Source of the DNA: Roseiarcus sp036513315
GTDB lineage: Bacteria; Pseudomonadota; Alphaproteobacteria; Rhizobiales; Beijerinckiaceae
Length of the DNA: 64,000 nucleotides
Direction: 5' to 3'
Assembly (NCBI GenBank): GCA_036513315.1
Contig: DATBZF010000033.1
Coordinates: 79,736-143,735, forward strand
This document shows positions 1 to 7,897 of the stretch, one piece after another; positions within the stretch are counted from its first letter, which is position 1, and every line of letters starts with the position of its first letter. The translations under genes were made by a program, and so were the position numbers. A model generated the notes under the pieces. It was given only the letters and a program-made list of their open reading frames with translations, had not been told where the DNA came from and ran no database searches.

Positions 1-358
1 CCTCCTCGAGCTGCGTCGCATGATTGGCCGCCAGGGTCGGCGCGCCCGCCTCGCTGGCGAGATAGAGATAGCCGTTCTCGACGAGGGTGAGGGCAGGCGC
101 ATCGCCGTCGACAGCGAGCATGTCGGACGCCCGGCGCAGGAAGGCGACGCCATAAAGGCCGATGCGGATATTGATCGGGCTGGAGAACTGCTGGCGTATC
201 GAACTCAGCGAAAGCGAACTCGCCGCCTGCCGATAGGTCATGTCCCGGTCGATGACGAGGATGCGGCCGGCAAAGCCCGGATGGGCGGCGAGGTGATAGG
301 CGATCGAGGAGCCCATCACGGCGCCGCCGCCGATGACGATGTCGAAAGATTCAGCCAT
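1..358 (-). CDS. FAD-dependent oxidoreductase (DAO family), N-terminal part only
   Basis: The reading frame opens at an ATG at 358 and runs off the left edge of the window, so only about 119 residues are visible. Residues 6-24 form a Rossmann FAD-binding start (IVIGGGAVMG, then a helix ending AYHLA), followed by an acidic residue at the end of the second strand (VIDRD). This is the usual N-terminus of D-amino-acid-oxidase-type flavoproteins, which oxidise amines or amino acids. The substrate cannot be told from this fragment. It is the third gene of a probable minus-strand operon, 50 nt after the cupin gene. Family call is firm, function open. Confidence 0.8.
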   Translation of the reverse strand, partial: MAESFDIVIGGGAVMGSSIAYHLAAHPGFAGRILVIDRDMTYRQAASSLSLSSIRQQFSSPINIRIGLYGVAFLRRASDMLAVDGDAPALTLVENGYLYLASEAGAPTLAANHATQLEE

Positions 359-408
359 CTATCGGCCGTCGCCGGAAAACGGGCGCCGTGACTCTCCGCG
401 GCCCGCCA

Positions 409-792
409 CTAGATCGCCTCCTTCGTCGCGGCGGTCGCGGGATCGCCGGTGTTCGGCTCGCCATGCGGCTCGATGAGCAGAAGATGCGTCTCCTCCAGCG
501 CCACCGGGCAATGTTCGACGCCTCTGGGCACGACATAGAGCTCGCCAGGATTCAACTGAACGTCCCTGTCCCTGAGTTGAATGATCAGGCGCCCTTTCAG
601 CACGAGAAAAAAGTCGTCGGTGTCGGCATGCGAATGCCAGACGAACTCACCTTTGACCTTCACCACCATGACGTCATGGCCGTTGAAGGTCTCGACGATT
701 TTCGGCGCCCAGCGATCGGCGAAGGTCGCCAGTTTCTGATCGAGATTTATAGCGGCCGTCGGCGCCACACGCTCAACCTTCCAAGGTTGCAT
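409..792 (-). CDS. Small cupin-domain protein
   Basis: A 127-residue single-domain cupin. Motif 1 is seen as H53, H55, an acidic pair at 59-60 and G67; motif 2 as PGELYVVPRGVEH around residues 82-94, giving a likely His-based metal site inside a beta-barrel. Such small cupins act as isomerases, dioxygenases or binding proteins, and the sequence does not say which. The ATG at 792 lies 3 nt after the DUF1272 stop, so the two are almost certainly cotranscribed with the downstream FAD oxidoreductase. The linkage suggests catabolism or detoxification of a small amine or acid, which is inference. Confidence 0.85.
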   Translation of the reverse strand: MQPWKVERVAPTAAINLDQKLATFADRWAPKIVETFNGHDVMVVKVKGEFVWHSHADTDDFFLVLKGRLIIQLRDRDVQLNPGELYVVPRGVEHCPVALEETHLLLIEPHGEPNTGDPATAATKEAI

Positions 793-795
793 CGG

Positions 796-1047
796 CTAGG
801 CCGCCTGCGAAGGACAGCCGTCCTTCTTGACGATGCGTTTGGTCGAGGCGGGATGGCGCGCCAACATCGCGGCGGGCCGGATGGGCCGCGCGACGAGATT
901 GCCGCCGCAATTGGGGCAGACACCCCTCAGAACGGTTTCGGCGCAAGCGGCGCAGAATGTGCATTCGAAAGAGCAGATGCGCGCGTCCGGGCTTGCCGGC
1001 GGCAAATCGCGATCGCAACATTCGCAGCCCGGGCGCAATTCCAGCAT
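796..1047 (-). CDS. DUF1272 cysteine-rich small protein
   Basis: An 83-residue protein with nine cysteines in its first 47 residues (positions 8, 10, 11, 25, 29, 32, 35, 44 and 47), including CxxC pairs and the ending CPNCGG. This matches the DUF1272 family of presumed zinc-binding proteins, whose function is unknown. The start at 1047 was chosen because family members begin MLELRP and an AAGGA sequence lies about 7 nt upstream. The open frame continues upstream to a GTG at 1179, but that part encodes the relic of an SDR C-terminus and is not expected to be translated. First gene of the minus-strand group with the cupin and the flavoprotein. Confidence 0.82.
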   Translation of the reverse strand: MLELRPGCECCDRDLPPASPDARICSFECTFCAACAETVLRGVCPNCGGNLVARPIRPAAMLARHPASTKRIVKKDGCPSQAA

Positions 1048-1149
1048 CAGCGATTCCTTGAGAGATCGTGGCTCCGGTTTGATGCTATCAAAGAAACGTC
1101 GATCGGCAAAAGGGGGCGCGGCCGAGGGGCGGCGCGACTTTTCCCCCAA

Positions 1150-1197
1150 ATCCGCTATCGGCGCGGTATAGTTCGTCACTTGGCGGCGGCCATCGGG
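1150..1197 (-). pseudogene. Relic of the 3' end of a second SDR gene
   Basis: Read on the minus strand, these 48 nt align without gaps to the last 48 coding nt of the SDR gene at 1978-2025, with 9 differences by hand count. In the matching frame they encode PDGRRQVTNYTAPIAD, against PDGGRLALNYTAPVAD at the SDR C-terminus. A stop codon (TGA) lies two codons before the aligned part, and nothing else of the gene remains. It sits between the DUF1272 gene and the SDR promoter region, in inverted orientation to the intact gene. Best explained as what is left of a deleted paralogue or of an inverted duplication. Confidence 0.6.
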
Positions 1198-1239
1198 AAA
1201 TCACGACCCCGATGTCGCTCCACTTGAACAAGAGGACAA

Positions 1240-2028
1240 ATGTCAATGACGCGACTAGCCGGCAAATGCGCGATTGTGACGGGCGCGGCCAATGGCATCG
1301 GCTTTGCCTGCGCCAAGCGCCTCGCCGCCGACGGCGCGGCGGTGGCGCTCGCCGACATCAACGCTGAACTGGGCGAAGCGGCCGCCAAAAAATTGCGCGA
1401 GGAAGGCGCGCGCGCGATTTTCGTGGCGACCGATGTCACCGAACGCGCCGCCATCGACGCTTTGGTCAATCGCGCGGTCGACGAATTCGGCCGGCTCGAT
1501 ATCATGCTCAATAATGCCGGGGTCGCGCTGACCGCCTCGATCCTCGAAATGACCGACGAAATATTCGACAAGGTGCTGGCGACCAATCTGCGCTCCGCCT
1601 TCATCGGCACCCAGCTCGCGGCGCGCCAGATGGTGGCGGCCGGCCGCGGCGGCGTCATCATCAACATGTCCTCGGTCAATGCGCTGCTCGCCATTCCCGG
1701 CCTCGCCGCCTACGCCTGCTCCAAGGGCGGCATCAACCAATTGACCAAAGTGGCGGCGATCGAGCTTGCCGCTCACAAGATCCGCGTCGTGGCGATCGGG
1801 CCGGGCACTATCCTGACCGAACTCGCCAAGAAAGCCGTGCTCGGCGACGACGCCGGGCGGCGCAAGATTCTCGCGCGCACGCCGCTCGGCCGCGCCGGCG
1901 AACCCGAGGAAGTCGCCTCGGTCGCCTCGTTCCTGGCCAGCGACGACGCCTCCTACATCACCGGCCAGACCATCTACCCCGACGGCGGCCGCCTCGCGCT
2001 GAACTATACCGCGCCGGTGGCGGATTAA
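1240..2028 (+). CDS. SDR-family NAD(P)-dependent oxidoreductase
   Basis: A 262-residue classical short-chain dehydrogenase/reductase. Visible are the cofactor motif TGAANGIG at 14-21, NNAG at 91-94, and the catalytic set Ser144/145, Tyr158 and Lys162 (YACSK). Asp39 after the second strand (ADI) points to NAD rather than NADP. The substrate is unknown. Two in-frame ATGs are available at 1240 and 1246; the AGAGGA at 1231-1236 is spaced better for 1246. The gene is divergent from the DUF1272-cupin-flavoprotein group and may act on the same compound (inference). A degraded copy of its 3' end lies upstream on the other strand. Confidence 0.88.
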   Translation: MSMTRLAGKCAIVTGAANGIGFACAKRLAADGAAVALADINAELGEAAAKKLREEGARAIFVATDVTERAAIDALVNRAVDEFGRLDIMLNNAGVALTASILEMTDEIFDKVLATNLRSAFIGTQLAARQMVAAGRGGVIINMSSVNALLAIPGLAAYACSKGGINQLTKVAAIELAAHKIRVVAIGPGTILTELAKKAVLGDDAGRRKILARTPLGRAGEPEEVASVASFLASDDASYITGQTIYPDGGRLALNYTAPVAD

Positions 2029-2040
2029 GTGGCTGACGTC

Positions 2041-2170
2041 GCGCTGCCCCTCATCCGTCATGCTTCGCATGCCACCTTCTCCCCGCAAACGCGGGGCGAA
2101 GGGAACGCGCACCCCTCGCCCCGCGTTTACGGGGAGAAGGTGGCGCGAAGCGCCGGATGAGGGGCGGCGC
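2041..2170. repeat. Long imperfect palindromic intergenic repeat
   Basis: Two arms of about 60 nt face each other around a short centre near 2104-2111. Both arms carry GCCCCTCATCCG, then a CTTCGC hairpin, then CCACCTTCTCCCCG and AAACGCGGGGCGA. Read in opposite directions they differ at only a few positions. This looks like the extragenic palindromic repeats common in Hyphomicrobiales. It lies between the SDR stop and rph, and its RNA form could fold into a very stable hairpin that ends or protects the upstream transcript. Confidence 0.8.
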
Positions 2171-2249
2171 AATCCTCTGCTCCCCATCTGCCATTGCCTC
2201 AGCGCCCGCACAGCGCTAGATGCACCCCAAATCATTCAAGGAAACCCCG

Positions 2250-2966
2250 ATGCGTCCTTCCAATCGCGCGCCCGATGAATTGCGCAAGGTCACTTTCGAG
2301 CGCGGCGTGGCGCGATATGCGGAAGGCTCGTGCCTGGTGCGGTTCGGCGAGACCCATGTGCTCTGCGCCGCCTCGCTGGAGGACAAGCCGCCGCCATGGC
2401 TGCGCGGCCAGGGCCGCGGCTGGGTGACGGCCGAATATGCGATGCTGCCGCGCGCCACCACGACGCGCACGCGCCGCGAATCGACCGCCGGCAAGGTCTC
2501 GGGGCGCACCCAGGAGATCCAGCGCCTGATTGGCCGGTCGCTGCGCGCCGTCGTCGACCTGCCGCGCCTCGGCGAGCGCCAGATCACGCTGGATTGCGAC
2601 GTCATCCAGGCCGATGGCGGCACGCGCACGGCGGCGATAACCGGCGCCTGGATCGCTCTCAACGATTGCCTGAAATGGATGACGCAGCGCTCGATCCTGC
2701 GCGACAATCCGATGCGCGACCATGTCGCGGCGATTTCCTGCGGCATCGTCAAAGGCGAGGCGGCGCTCGATCTCGACTATGCCGAGGATTCGACCGCCGA
2801 GACCGACGCCAATTTCGTCATGACGGGCTCAGGCGGCCTCGTCGAAGTGCAGGGCACGGCGGAAGGCGCGCCGTTCAGCGAGGCGCAATTGCTTGAGCTG
2901 CTGGCGCTGGCGCGCGGCGGCGTCACGCAACTGGTGGCGATGCAGAAGAGCGCAATCGCGGGGTAG
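2250..2966 (+). CDS. rph: Ribonuclease PH
   Basis: RNase PH is a phosphorolytic 3'-5' exoribonuclease that trims the 3' ends of tRNA precursors. The 238-residue product matches the usual family length of about 238. It begins MRPSNRAPDELRKV as family members do, and carries the conserved GRTQEIQRLIGRSLRA and DCDVIQADGGTRTA blocks of the phosphate/RNA site. The ATG at 2250 was preferred over an upstream ATG at 2220 because AAGGA at 2238-2242 is correctly spaced. In many relatives rph is followed by rdgB and hemW; here hemW lies 48 kb away and rdgB is not in the window. Confidence 0.96.
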   Translation: MRPSNRAPDELRKVTFERGVARYAEGSCLVRFGETHVLCAASLEDKPPPWLRGQGRGWVTAEYAMLPRATTTRTRRESTAGKVSGRTQEIQRLIGRSLRAVVDLPRLGERQITLDCDVIQADGGTRTAAITGAWIALNDCLKWMTQRSILRDNPMRDHVAAISCGIVKGEAALDLDYAEDSTAETDANFVMTGSGGLVEVQGTAEGAPFSEAQLLELLALARGGVTQLVAMQKSAIAG

Positions 2967-3464
2967 CGGCGCTTTGCCGTCATTGCGAGGTCGGGCGAAT
3001 GACCGTTTGAATTGAGTCTCAAGAAGAATGGGATTACTTCGGCCAAGGCGTCGTTGGAACTACGGTGGGCCGATTAGAGCGCGCTGGCGTTACGTGGAAT
3101 CATTTGGCGCCGGGACGGTGAACGCTCAATAGGGTTGAAATCGGATTCCTCCATTGATTTCTTGGGCGGAGCGAGGCGCGGAAGGATATCGAAGTCAAGG
3201 GTGCGCGAAGCGCATCGCCTTCGGCGACGACCCCTTTGGGGTCGCCCTTGAGTTCGATATCCTTCCGCGCAAAATGGCCGCCAAGAGATCAATGAAGGCT
3301 TATCGCCAAGCGAGGCGGCGCGCTTCTGCGTCAACTCAGATGCAAAACGCTCTAAGGCGCAGTAAGGATGGCCGAACGCGCCAACCGCGACGTCGCATAA
3401 GATCGCGTTTGCAGCCCAGTCTGGATTGCCTCCTCGCTGCGCCTCGCAGTGACGGCGCGGAGCC
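2967..3464. other. Gene-free interval between rph and nudC
   Basis: About 500 nt between the convergent rph and nudC genes. No convincing protein is encoded; short frames here are broken by repeats. The centre is taken by the palindromic element at 3152-3295. A second repeat-like stretch around 3417-3460 (GGATTGCCTCCTCGCTGCG, then CGCAGTGACG) resembles the dispersed repeats seen after genes in this bacterial group. Confidence 0.6.
3152..3295. repeat. Paired inverted-repeat element, copy B (downstream of nudC)
   Basis: The arms begin CATTGATTTCTTGG (left) and, read inward from the right, CATTGATCTCTTGGCGG. Both continue into GCGCGGAAGGATATCGAA followed by [G/C]TCAAGGG. The inner part folds into smaller hairpins. 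One arm carries AGCGAGGC and the other CCATTTT before the common core, so the element is asymmetric and can be oriented. A related element in the opposite orientation lies on the other side of nudC at 4528-4715. Confidence 0.72.
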
Positions 3465-4454
3465 CTATCCCTCCACCCAGGCCCGCAAGATATGATGCGC
3501 GATCGCCATCGGATGCGGCGCCTGCAGTTTGCCGGGATGGCGCCCTTGCAGCATGGACGCCGCTTCGTCGCGCGAGAACCAGCGGGCATCCTCGAGTTCG
3601 ACGCCGTCGATATGGAGTTCGCGCGTCGTCGCCTCGGCGATGCAACCGATCATCAGGGAGGCCGGGAATGGCCAGGGTTGCGAGGCGAGATAGGCGACGG
3701 GGCCGCAGCGGATTCCCGCTTCCTCGAGGATTTCGCGGCGCACTGCATCCTCGATCGTCTCGCCCGATTCGAGAAAGCCGGCCAGGCACGAATACATCGC
3801 CTTGGGGAAACGCGCCTGGCGCCCGAGCAGGCAATTGTCGCCGTCCACCGCCAGCATGATGACGACCGGATCGGTGCGGGGAAAATGCTGCGCCTTGCAG
3901 ACGTCGCATTCGCGCCGCCAACCCGACGCCGCCACGCGCGTCACCGCGCCACAATTGGCGCAATGGCTGTGGCGCATATGCCAATGCATCAGCGCCTTGG
4001 CCTGGCCGAACATGCCGATCAGGTCGGGCGCCAGCAGGCCCTGCACGGCGATCGAGCGCATGTCGATCAGCGCGAGGTCGGCGCGCCCGGGCACGACCAT
4101 CACCCGACGGTCGAGAAAGCCGTCGCTGGAATCGGAACGCAATTCGACCGCTTTGTCCTCCAGGAGAACCGCGAAAACCGGCGCGCCGCCGGGCAGCAGG
4201 CCGAGCAGTGCGCTCTGGCGCGTCGCGCCGAAGCTGTCGATATCGCTCAGCGGGAACAGCGGATCGAGACCTTCGGGGCGTTTGCGAATGATCGGCGTGT
4301 CGCGGCAGAGCACTAGAGCGCGCGCGTCCGTCCGGGCGCGCTGGGCGGCGAGGAACGCCTCGTCCTCGCGCTTTTCGGAAACCCGGTCGAGCGGATTGAC
4401 GGCGAAGCCGAAGCCAAAGGACCCGCGCGGCGATTTGAAAAAAGCCTCATTCAT
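3465..4454 (-). CDS. nudC: NADH pyrophosphatase NudC
   Basis: Nudix hydrolase that cleaves NAD(H) to NMN(H) and AMP and may also decap NAD-capped RNA, as known for NudC. In the 329-residue product a zinc ribbon is seen (C165, C168, C183, C186), then a Nudix box at about 225-248 (GFLESGETIEDAVRREILEEAG), then the NudC-specific SQPWPFPAS at 258-266. The ATG at 4454 is preceded by GGAG and GAAGG. A TTG at 4508 would add 18 atypical residues and is less likely. Paired inverted-repeat elements lie on both sides of the gene. Confidence 0.94.
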   Translation of the reverse strand: MNEAFFKSPRGSFGFGFAVNPLDRVSEKREDEAFLAAQRARTDARALVLCRDTPIIRKRPEGLDPLFPLSDIDSFGATRQSALLGLLPGGAPVFAVLLEDKAVELRSDSSDGFLDRRVMVVPGRADLALIDMRSIAVQGLLAPDLIGMFGQAKALMHWHMRHSHCANCGAVTRVAASGWRRECDVCKAQHFPRTDPVVIMLAVDGDNCLLGRQARFPKAMYSCLAGFLESGETIEDAVRREILEEAGIRCGPVAYLASQPWPFPASLMIGCIAEATTRELHIDGVELEDARWFSRDEAASMLQGRHPGKLQAPHPMAIAHHILRAWVEG

Positions 4455-4527
4455 GCCTTCAACGCTCCAATTGGCGTATCCGCCGGGCTCAGACCCGCGC
4501 GCGAGCAACGCCGTCCGCGGCGACAGC

Positions 4528-4715
4528 CATTCATGGGTTGCATGGAGGCGATTTTGCGCGAGAGGAATGCGAACTCAAGGACGACCGCCATAGCCCGTCT
4601 GTTAAGACGGGCGTCTTTCGACGCCCTGTGGCGGTCGCCGCTGGAAGCGGCGGCCCTTCGGCCCGTCCTTGACTTCGCATTCCTCTCGCGCTCCGCTCCG
4701 CCATGCAAACAATGA
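4528..4715. repeat. Paired inverted-repeat element, copy C (upstream of nudC)
   Basis: Left arm CATTCATGGGTTGCATGG then GATTTTGCGCGAGAGG and AATGCGAACTCAAGGACG. The right arm read inward is CATTGTTTGCATGGCGG, AGCGGAGCGCGAGAGG and AATGCGAAGTCAAGGACG. The layout matches copy B at 3152-3295, but the TTTTGCGCG arm and the AGCG-AGCGCG arm are swapped, so the two copies face opposite ways around nudC. The central 90 nt hold further hairpins (GCCCGTC/GACGGGC; GCGGTCGCC). Most of the interval between nudC and yejA is this element. Confidence 0.75.
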
Positions 4716-4839
4716 ACAAATGCGCCTCATTCCGTTCCACTCAAAGATTTTGAGCTGGCGGCCACCCTGGCCTGCAAGCAGAATAACAGTATAAATCCCC
4801 GCGAATCGAGATCGGACTTCAACTTTGCGAGAAAGACCC

Positions 4840-6708
4840 ATGGCGTCAGGAATCACAAGGCGTTCGGCTTTGAAAGTCGCCGCCTCCGGCCTCGCTTTGC
4901 CGTGGGCTTGGTCGGCGGGCGCCGCCCGCGCCGCTGACGGCGACATCGAGACGCATGGCCTGTCCTCCTTCGGCGATCTCGCTTTACCCCCTGATTTCAA
5001 AAATTTCGACTATGTCAATCCGAACGCGCCGAAAGGCGGGTTGCTGTCGCTGCAGATCACCACCACCGGCGGCAACCAGAATTTCGATACGTTCGATACG
5101 CTGAATATGTTTTCCAAAAAAGGCGATGGCGCGGCGGGCATGACCGCGACTTTCGACACGCTGATGGCGGCGTGCGGCGATGAGCCCGATTCTGTCTATG
5201 GCCTCGTCGCGCGCGCGGTTCGCTACAGCCCCGACAAGCTCACCTACCGCTTCCTGCTGCGCCCCGAGGCGCGTTTCAACGACGGTTCGAAGCTGACGGC
5301 GAGGGATGTCGCCTTCTCCTTGAATATTCTGAAGGAGAAGGGCCATCCGACCTTTTCCCAGCTTCTCAGCGAACTCGAAACTGCCAGCGTCGAGGCCGAC
5401 GATGTGGCGATCGTGCGCTTCATCAAGCAGCGCAGCCGCGACGCCCATCTGATCGTCGTCGGCATGCCGATTTTCTCGGAGGACTGGTGGAAGAGCCGCG
5501 ACTTCGACGCGGCGACCATGGACGCGCCGGTCGGTTCCGGCCCCTATAAAGTGAAGACGTTCGAACAGGGCCGTTTCATCGAGTTCGAACTCGCAAAGGA
5601 CTATTGGGCGAAGGAATTGCCGGTCAATATCGGCGTCAATAATTTCGAGCGCCTGCGCTTCGAATATTATCGCGAGCGGCAGGTCGCTTTCGAAGCGTTC
5701 AAGGCGGGGGCGACCAACTACCACGAGGAATTTACCTCGCGCATCTGGGCGGTCGGCTATGATTTCCCGGCCTTTCGCGATGGGCGCGTCAAGAAGGAGA
5801 CGCTGCACAACGGCGCGCCCACCGGCTCGCAGGGCTGGTATTTCAATACGCGGCGCGAGCCGTTCAAAGACCCGCGCGTGCGCGAGGCGATCGGCCTCTG
5901 CTTTGACTTCGAATGGACCAACAAGAACATCATGTACGGGTCCTACAAGCGCGTGGTTTCCTATTTCCAGAACACGGCGATGGAGGCGACCGGCAAGCCT
6001 GGCCCCGAGGAGCTGGCCTTGCTCGAACCGTTTCGCGACAAGCTGCCCGAAGCGGTGTTCGGCGAGGCCTATGTGCCGCCCGATGCCGATGGTTCGGGTA
6101 GCGATCGCGCGATGTTGAAACGCGCCGACGAATTGTTGCGCGCGGCGGGATGCAAACGCGACGGCGGCGTGCTCAAACTGCCCAGCGGCGCGCCGTTCGC
6201 CATAGAATTTCTCGATTCGTCCGAAGTGCTGCAGCCGCACACGACGCCGCTCGAGCAGAACCTGCGCAAGCTCGGCATCGACGCCAAATCGCGCATCGTC
6301 GACGCCGCCCAATATAAGAGCCGGACGGAAAATTTCGACTTCGATGTGATTACCGCCGCCTTCGGCGGCGCGCCGACGCCGGGCGTGGAACTGCGCGTTT
6401 TTTTCTCCTCAAAGGCCGCCGCCACCCCCGGCTCGCGCAATATGTGCGGCGTTTCCGATCCGGTCGTCGACGCTTTGGTCGAGAAAATCGCCAACGCCCA
6501 ATCGCGCCCCGAACTCAATGTCGCGGCGCGAGCGCTCGACCGGGTGCTCCGCGCCGCCCATTACTGGATTCCGATGTGGTATCGTGATCAGGCCCTGCTC
6601 GCCTATTGGGACGCCTTTTCACGCCCCGAGCGTCAGCCCAAACTCGGCACCGGCGCGCCCGACACCTGGTGGTGGGATCAGGAAAAGGCCAAAAAAATTG
6701 GGCTTTAG
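4840..6708 (+). CDS. yejA: Peptide ABC transporter substrate-binding protein YejA
   Basis: A 622-residue periplasmic solute-binding protein of family 5, the large YejA type that binds oligopeptides (microcin C in E. coli). The N-terminus has a twin-arginine style signal: R7-R8-S-A-L followed by a hydrophobic stretch ending AGAARAAD near residue 33. The start of the mature protein (HGLSSFGDLALPPDFKNFDY) is typical of YejA. ATG 4840 is preferred over TTG 4825 because GAGAAAGA precedes it. The permeases and ATPase follow in order, giving a complete yejABEF importer. Confidence 0.93.
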   Translation: MASGITRRSALKVAASGLALPWAWSAGAARAADGDIETHGLSSFGDLALPPDFKNFDYVNPNAPKGGLLSLQITTTGGNQNFDTFDTLNMFSKKGDGAAGMTATFDTLMAACGDEPDSVYGLVARAVRYSPDKLTYRFLLRPEARFNDGSKLTARDVAFSLNILKEKGHPTFSQLLSELETASVEADDVAIVRFIKQRSRDAHLIVVGMPIFSEDWWKSRDFDAATMDAPVGSGPYKVKTFEQGRFIEFELAKDYWAKELPVNIGVNNFERLRFEYYRERQVAFEAFKAGATNYHEEFTSRIWAVGYDFPAFRDGRVKKETLHNGAPTGSQGWYFNTRREPFKDPRVREAIGLCFDFEWTNKNIMYGSYKRVVSYFQNTAMEATGKPGPEELALLEPFRDKLPEAVFGEAYVPPDADGSGSDRAMLKRADELLRAAGCKRDGGVLKLPSGAPFAIEFLDSSEVLQPHTTPLEQNLRKLGIDAKSRIVDAAQYKSRTENFDFDVITAAFGGAPTPGVELRVFFSSKAAATPGSRNMCGVSDPVVDALVEKIANAQSRPELNVAARALDRVLRAAHYWIPMWYRDQALLAYWDAFSRPERQPKLGTGAPDTWWWDQEKAKKIGL

Positions 6709-6790
6709 GGCCGACAGATCGGCTATGGCTAGGGCAGGATGAACAACCGAATCACTCAACCGTCATCGCCACGCGCGAAGCCATAGCCCG

Positions 6791-7894
6791 ATGCTCGCTT
6801 ATATCGCCCGCCGCATCCTGCTGATCATCCCGACCATTTTCGGCATCATGCTGGTCTCGTTCGCCATCGTGCAATTCGTGCCCGGCGGCCCGGTGGAGCG
6901 CGCGATCGCGCAATTGCAGGGGCTCGACGAGGGCGCGACGTCGCGCATCGGCGGCGGCGGCGGCCAGATCGGCGCGGGCGCCATGGCCCATTCGGGCGGC
7001 GACATTTCCTCGCGCTATCGCGGCGCGCAGGGCCTCGACCCGAAATTCATCAAGGAACTGGAGAAGCAATACGGTTTCGACAAGCCGGCGCCGGAACGTT
7101 TCGCGATCCTGGTCAGGGATTATGCGATGTTCAATCTCGGCCGCAGCTATTTTCGTGACGAACCGGTGCTGAGCCTGATCAAGGAAAAGCTGCCGGTGTC
7201 GATTTCGCTCGGCCTGTGGATGACTTTCCTGTCCTATGCGATCTCGATCCCGCTGGGCATCAAGAAAGCGATCTCCGACGGTTCGCGTTTCGACGTCTGG
7301 ACGTCGGGCGTGGTCATCTTCGGCTATGCGATACCGAGCTTCCTGTTCGCCGTCCTGCTCGTCGTTCTGTTTTGCGGCGGCTCGTTCTGGAATCTCTTTC
7401 CGTTTCGCGGACTGACCTCCGATAATTTCGCCGATCTTTCCTGGCCGAAGAAAGTGCTGGATTATCTCTGGCACATCACCTTGCCGGTGACCGCGCTGGT
7501 GCTGGGTTCGTTCGCGACATCGACGCTGCTGACCAAGAATTCGTTTCTCGATGAAATCAAGAAAGCCTATGTGCAGACCGCCCGCATGAAGGGCCTCTCC
7601 GAGCGCCGAGTGCTTTACGGCCATGTCTTCCGCAATGCGATGCTGATCGTCATCGCTGGCTTCCCCGGCGCCTTCATCGGCGCCTTCTTCACCGGCTCGC
7701 TGTTGATCGAACAAGTGTTCTCGCTCGACGGTCTCGGCTATCTCTCCTACGATTCCCTGATGAACCGCGACTATCCCGTCGTGCTCGGCAATCTCTACGT
7801 TTTCGCGCTGCTCGGCCTGGTCGTGAATCTCATTTCCGACCTCACCTATACCTGGATCGATCCGCGCATCGATTTTGAAACGCGGGAGGTCTGA
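6791..7894 (+). CDS. yejB: Peptide ABC transporter permease YejB
   Basis: A 367-residue inner-membrane permease of the oligopeptide class. The N-terminal segment (RRILLIIPTIFGIMLVSF) and the FVPGGPVERAI motif are typical of DppB/YejB proteins. A loop of about 50 Gly/Ala-rich residues follows, then the five-helix BPD transport core from about residue 130 with the ATPase-contact loop (AYVQTARMKGLSERRVLYGHVFRNA). It lies 82 nt after yejA and 3 nt before yejE. It forms the channel together with YejE. Confidence 0.94.
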   Translation: MLAYIARRILLIIPTIFGIMLVSFAIVQFVPGGPVERAIAQLQGLDEGATSRIGGGGGQIGAGAMAHSGGDISSRYRGAQGLDPKFIKELEKQYGFDKPAPERFAILVRDYAMFNLGRSYFRDEPVLSLIKEKLPVSISLGLWMTFLSYAISIPLGIKKAISDGSRFDVWTSGVVIFGYAIPSFLFAVLLVVLFCGGSFWNLFPFRGLTSDNFADLSWPKKVLDYLWHITLPVTALVLGSFATSTLLTKNSFLDEIKKAYVQTARMKGLSERRVLYGHVFRNAMLIVIAGFPGAFIGAFFTGSLLIEQVFSLDGLGYLSYDSLMNRDYPVVLGNLYVFALLGLVVNLISDLTYTWIDPRIDFETREV

Positions 7895-7897
7895 GGC

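Noticed and set aside
4984..6312. A 442-codon minus-strand frame over yejA
   Set aside because: Antisense shadow of a recognised binding protein; no motif, signal or ribosome site.
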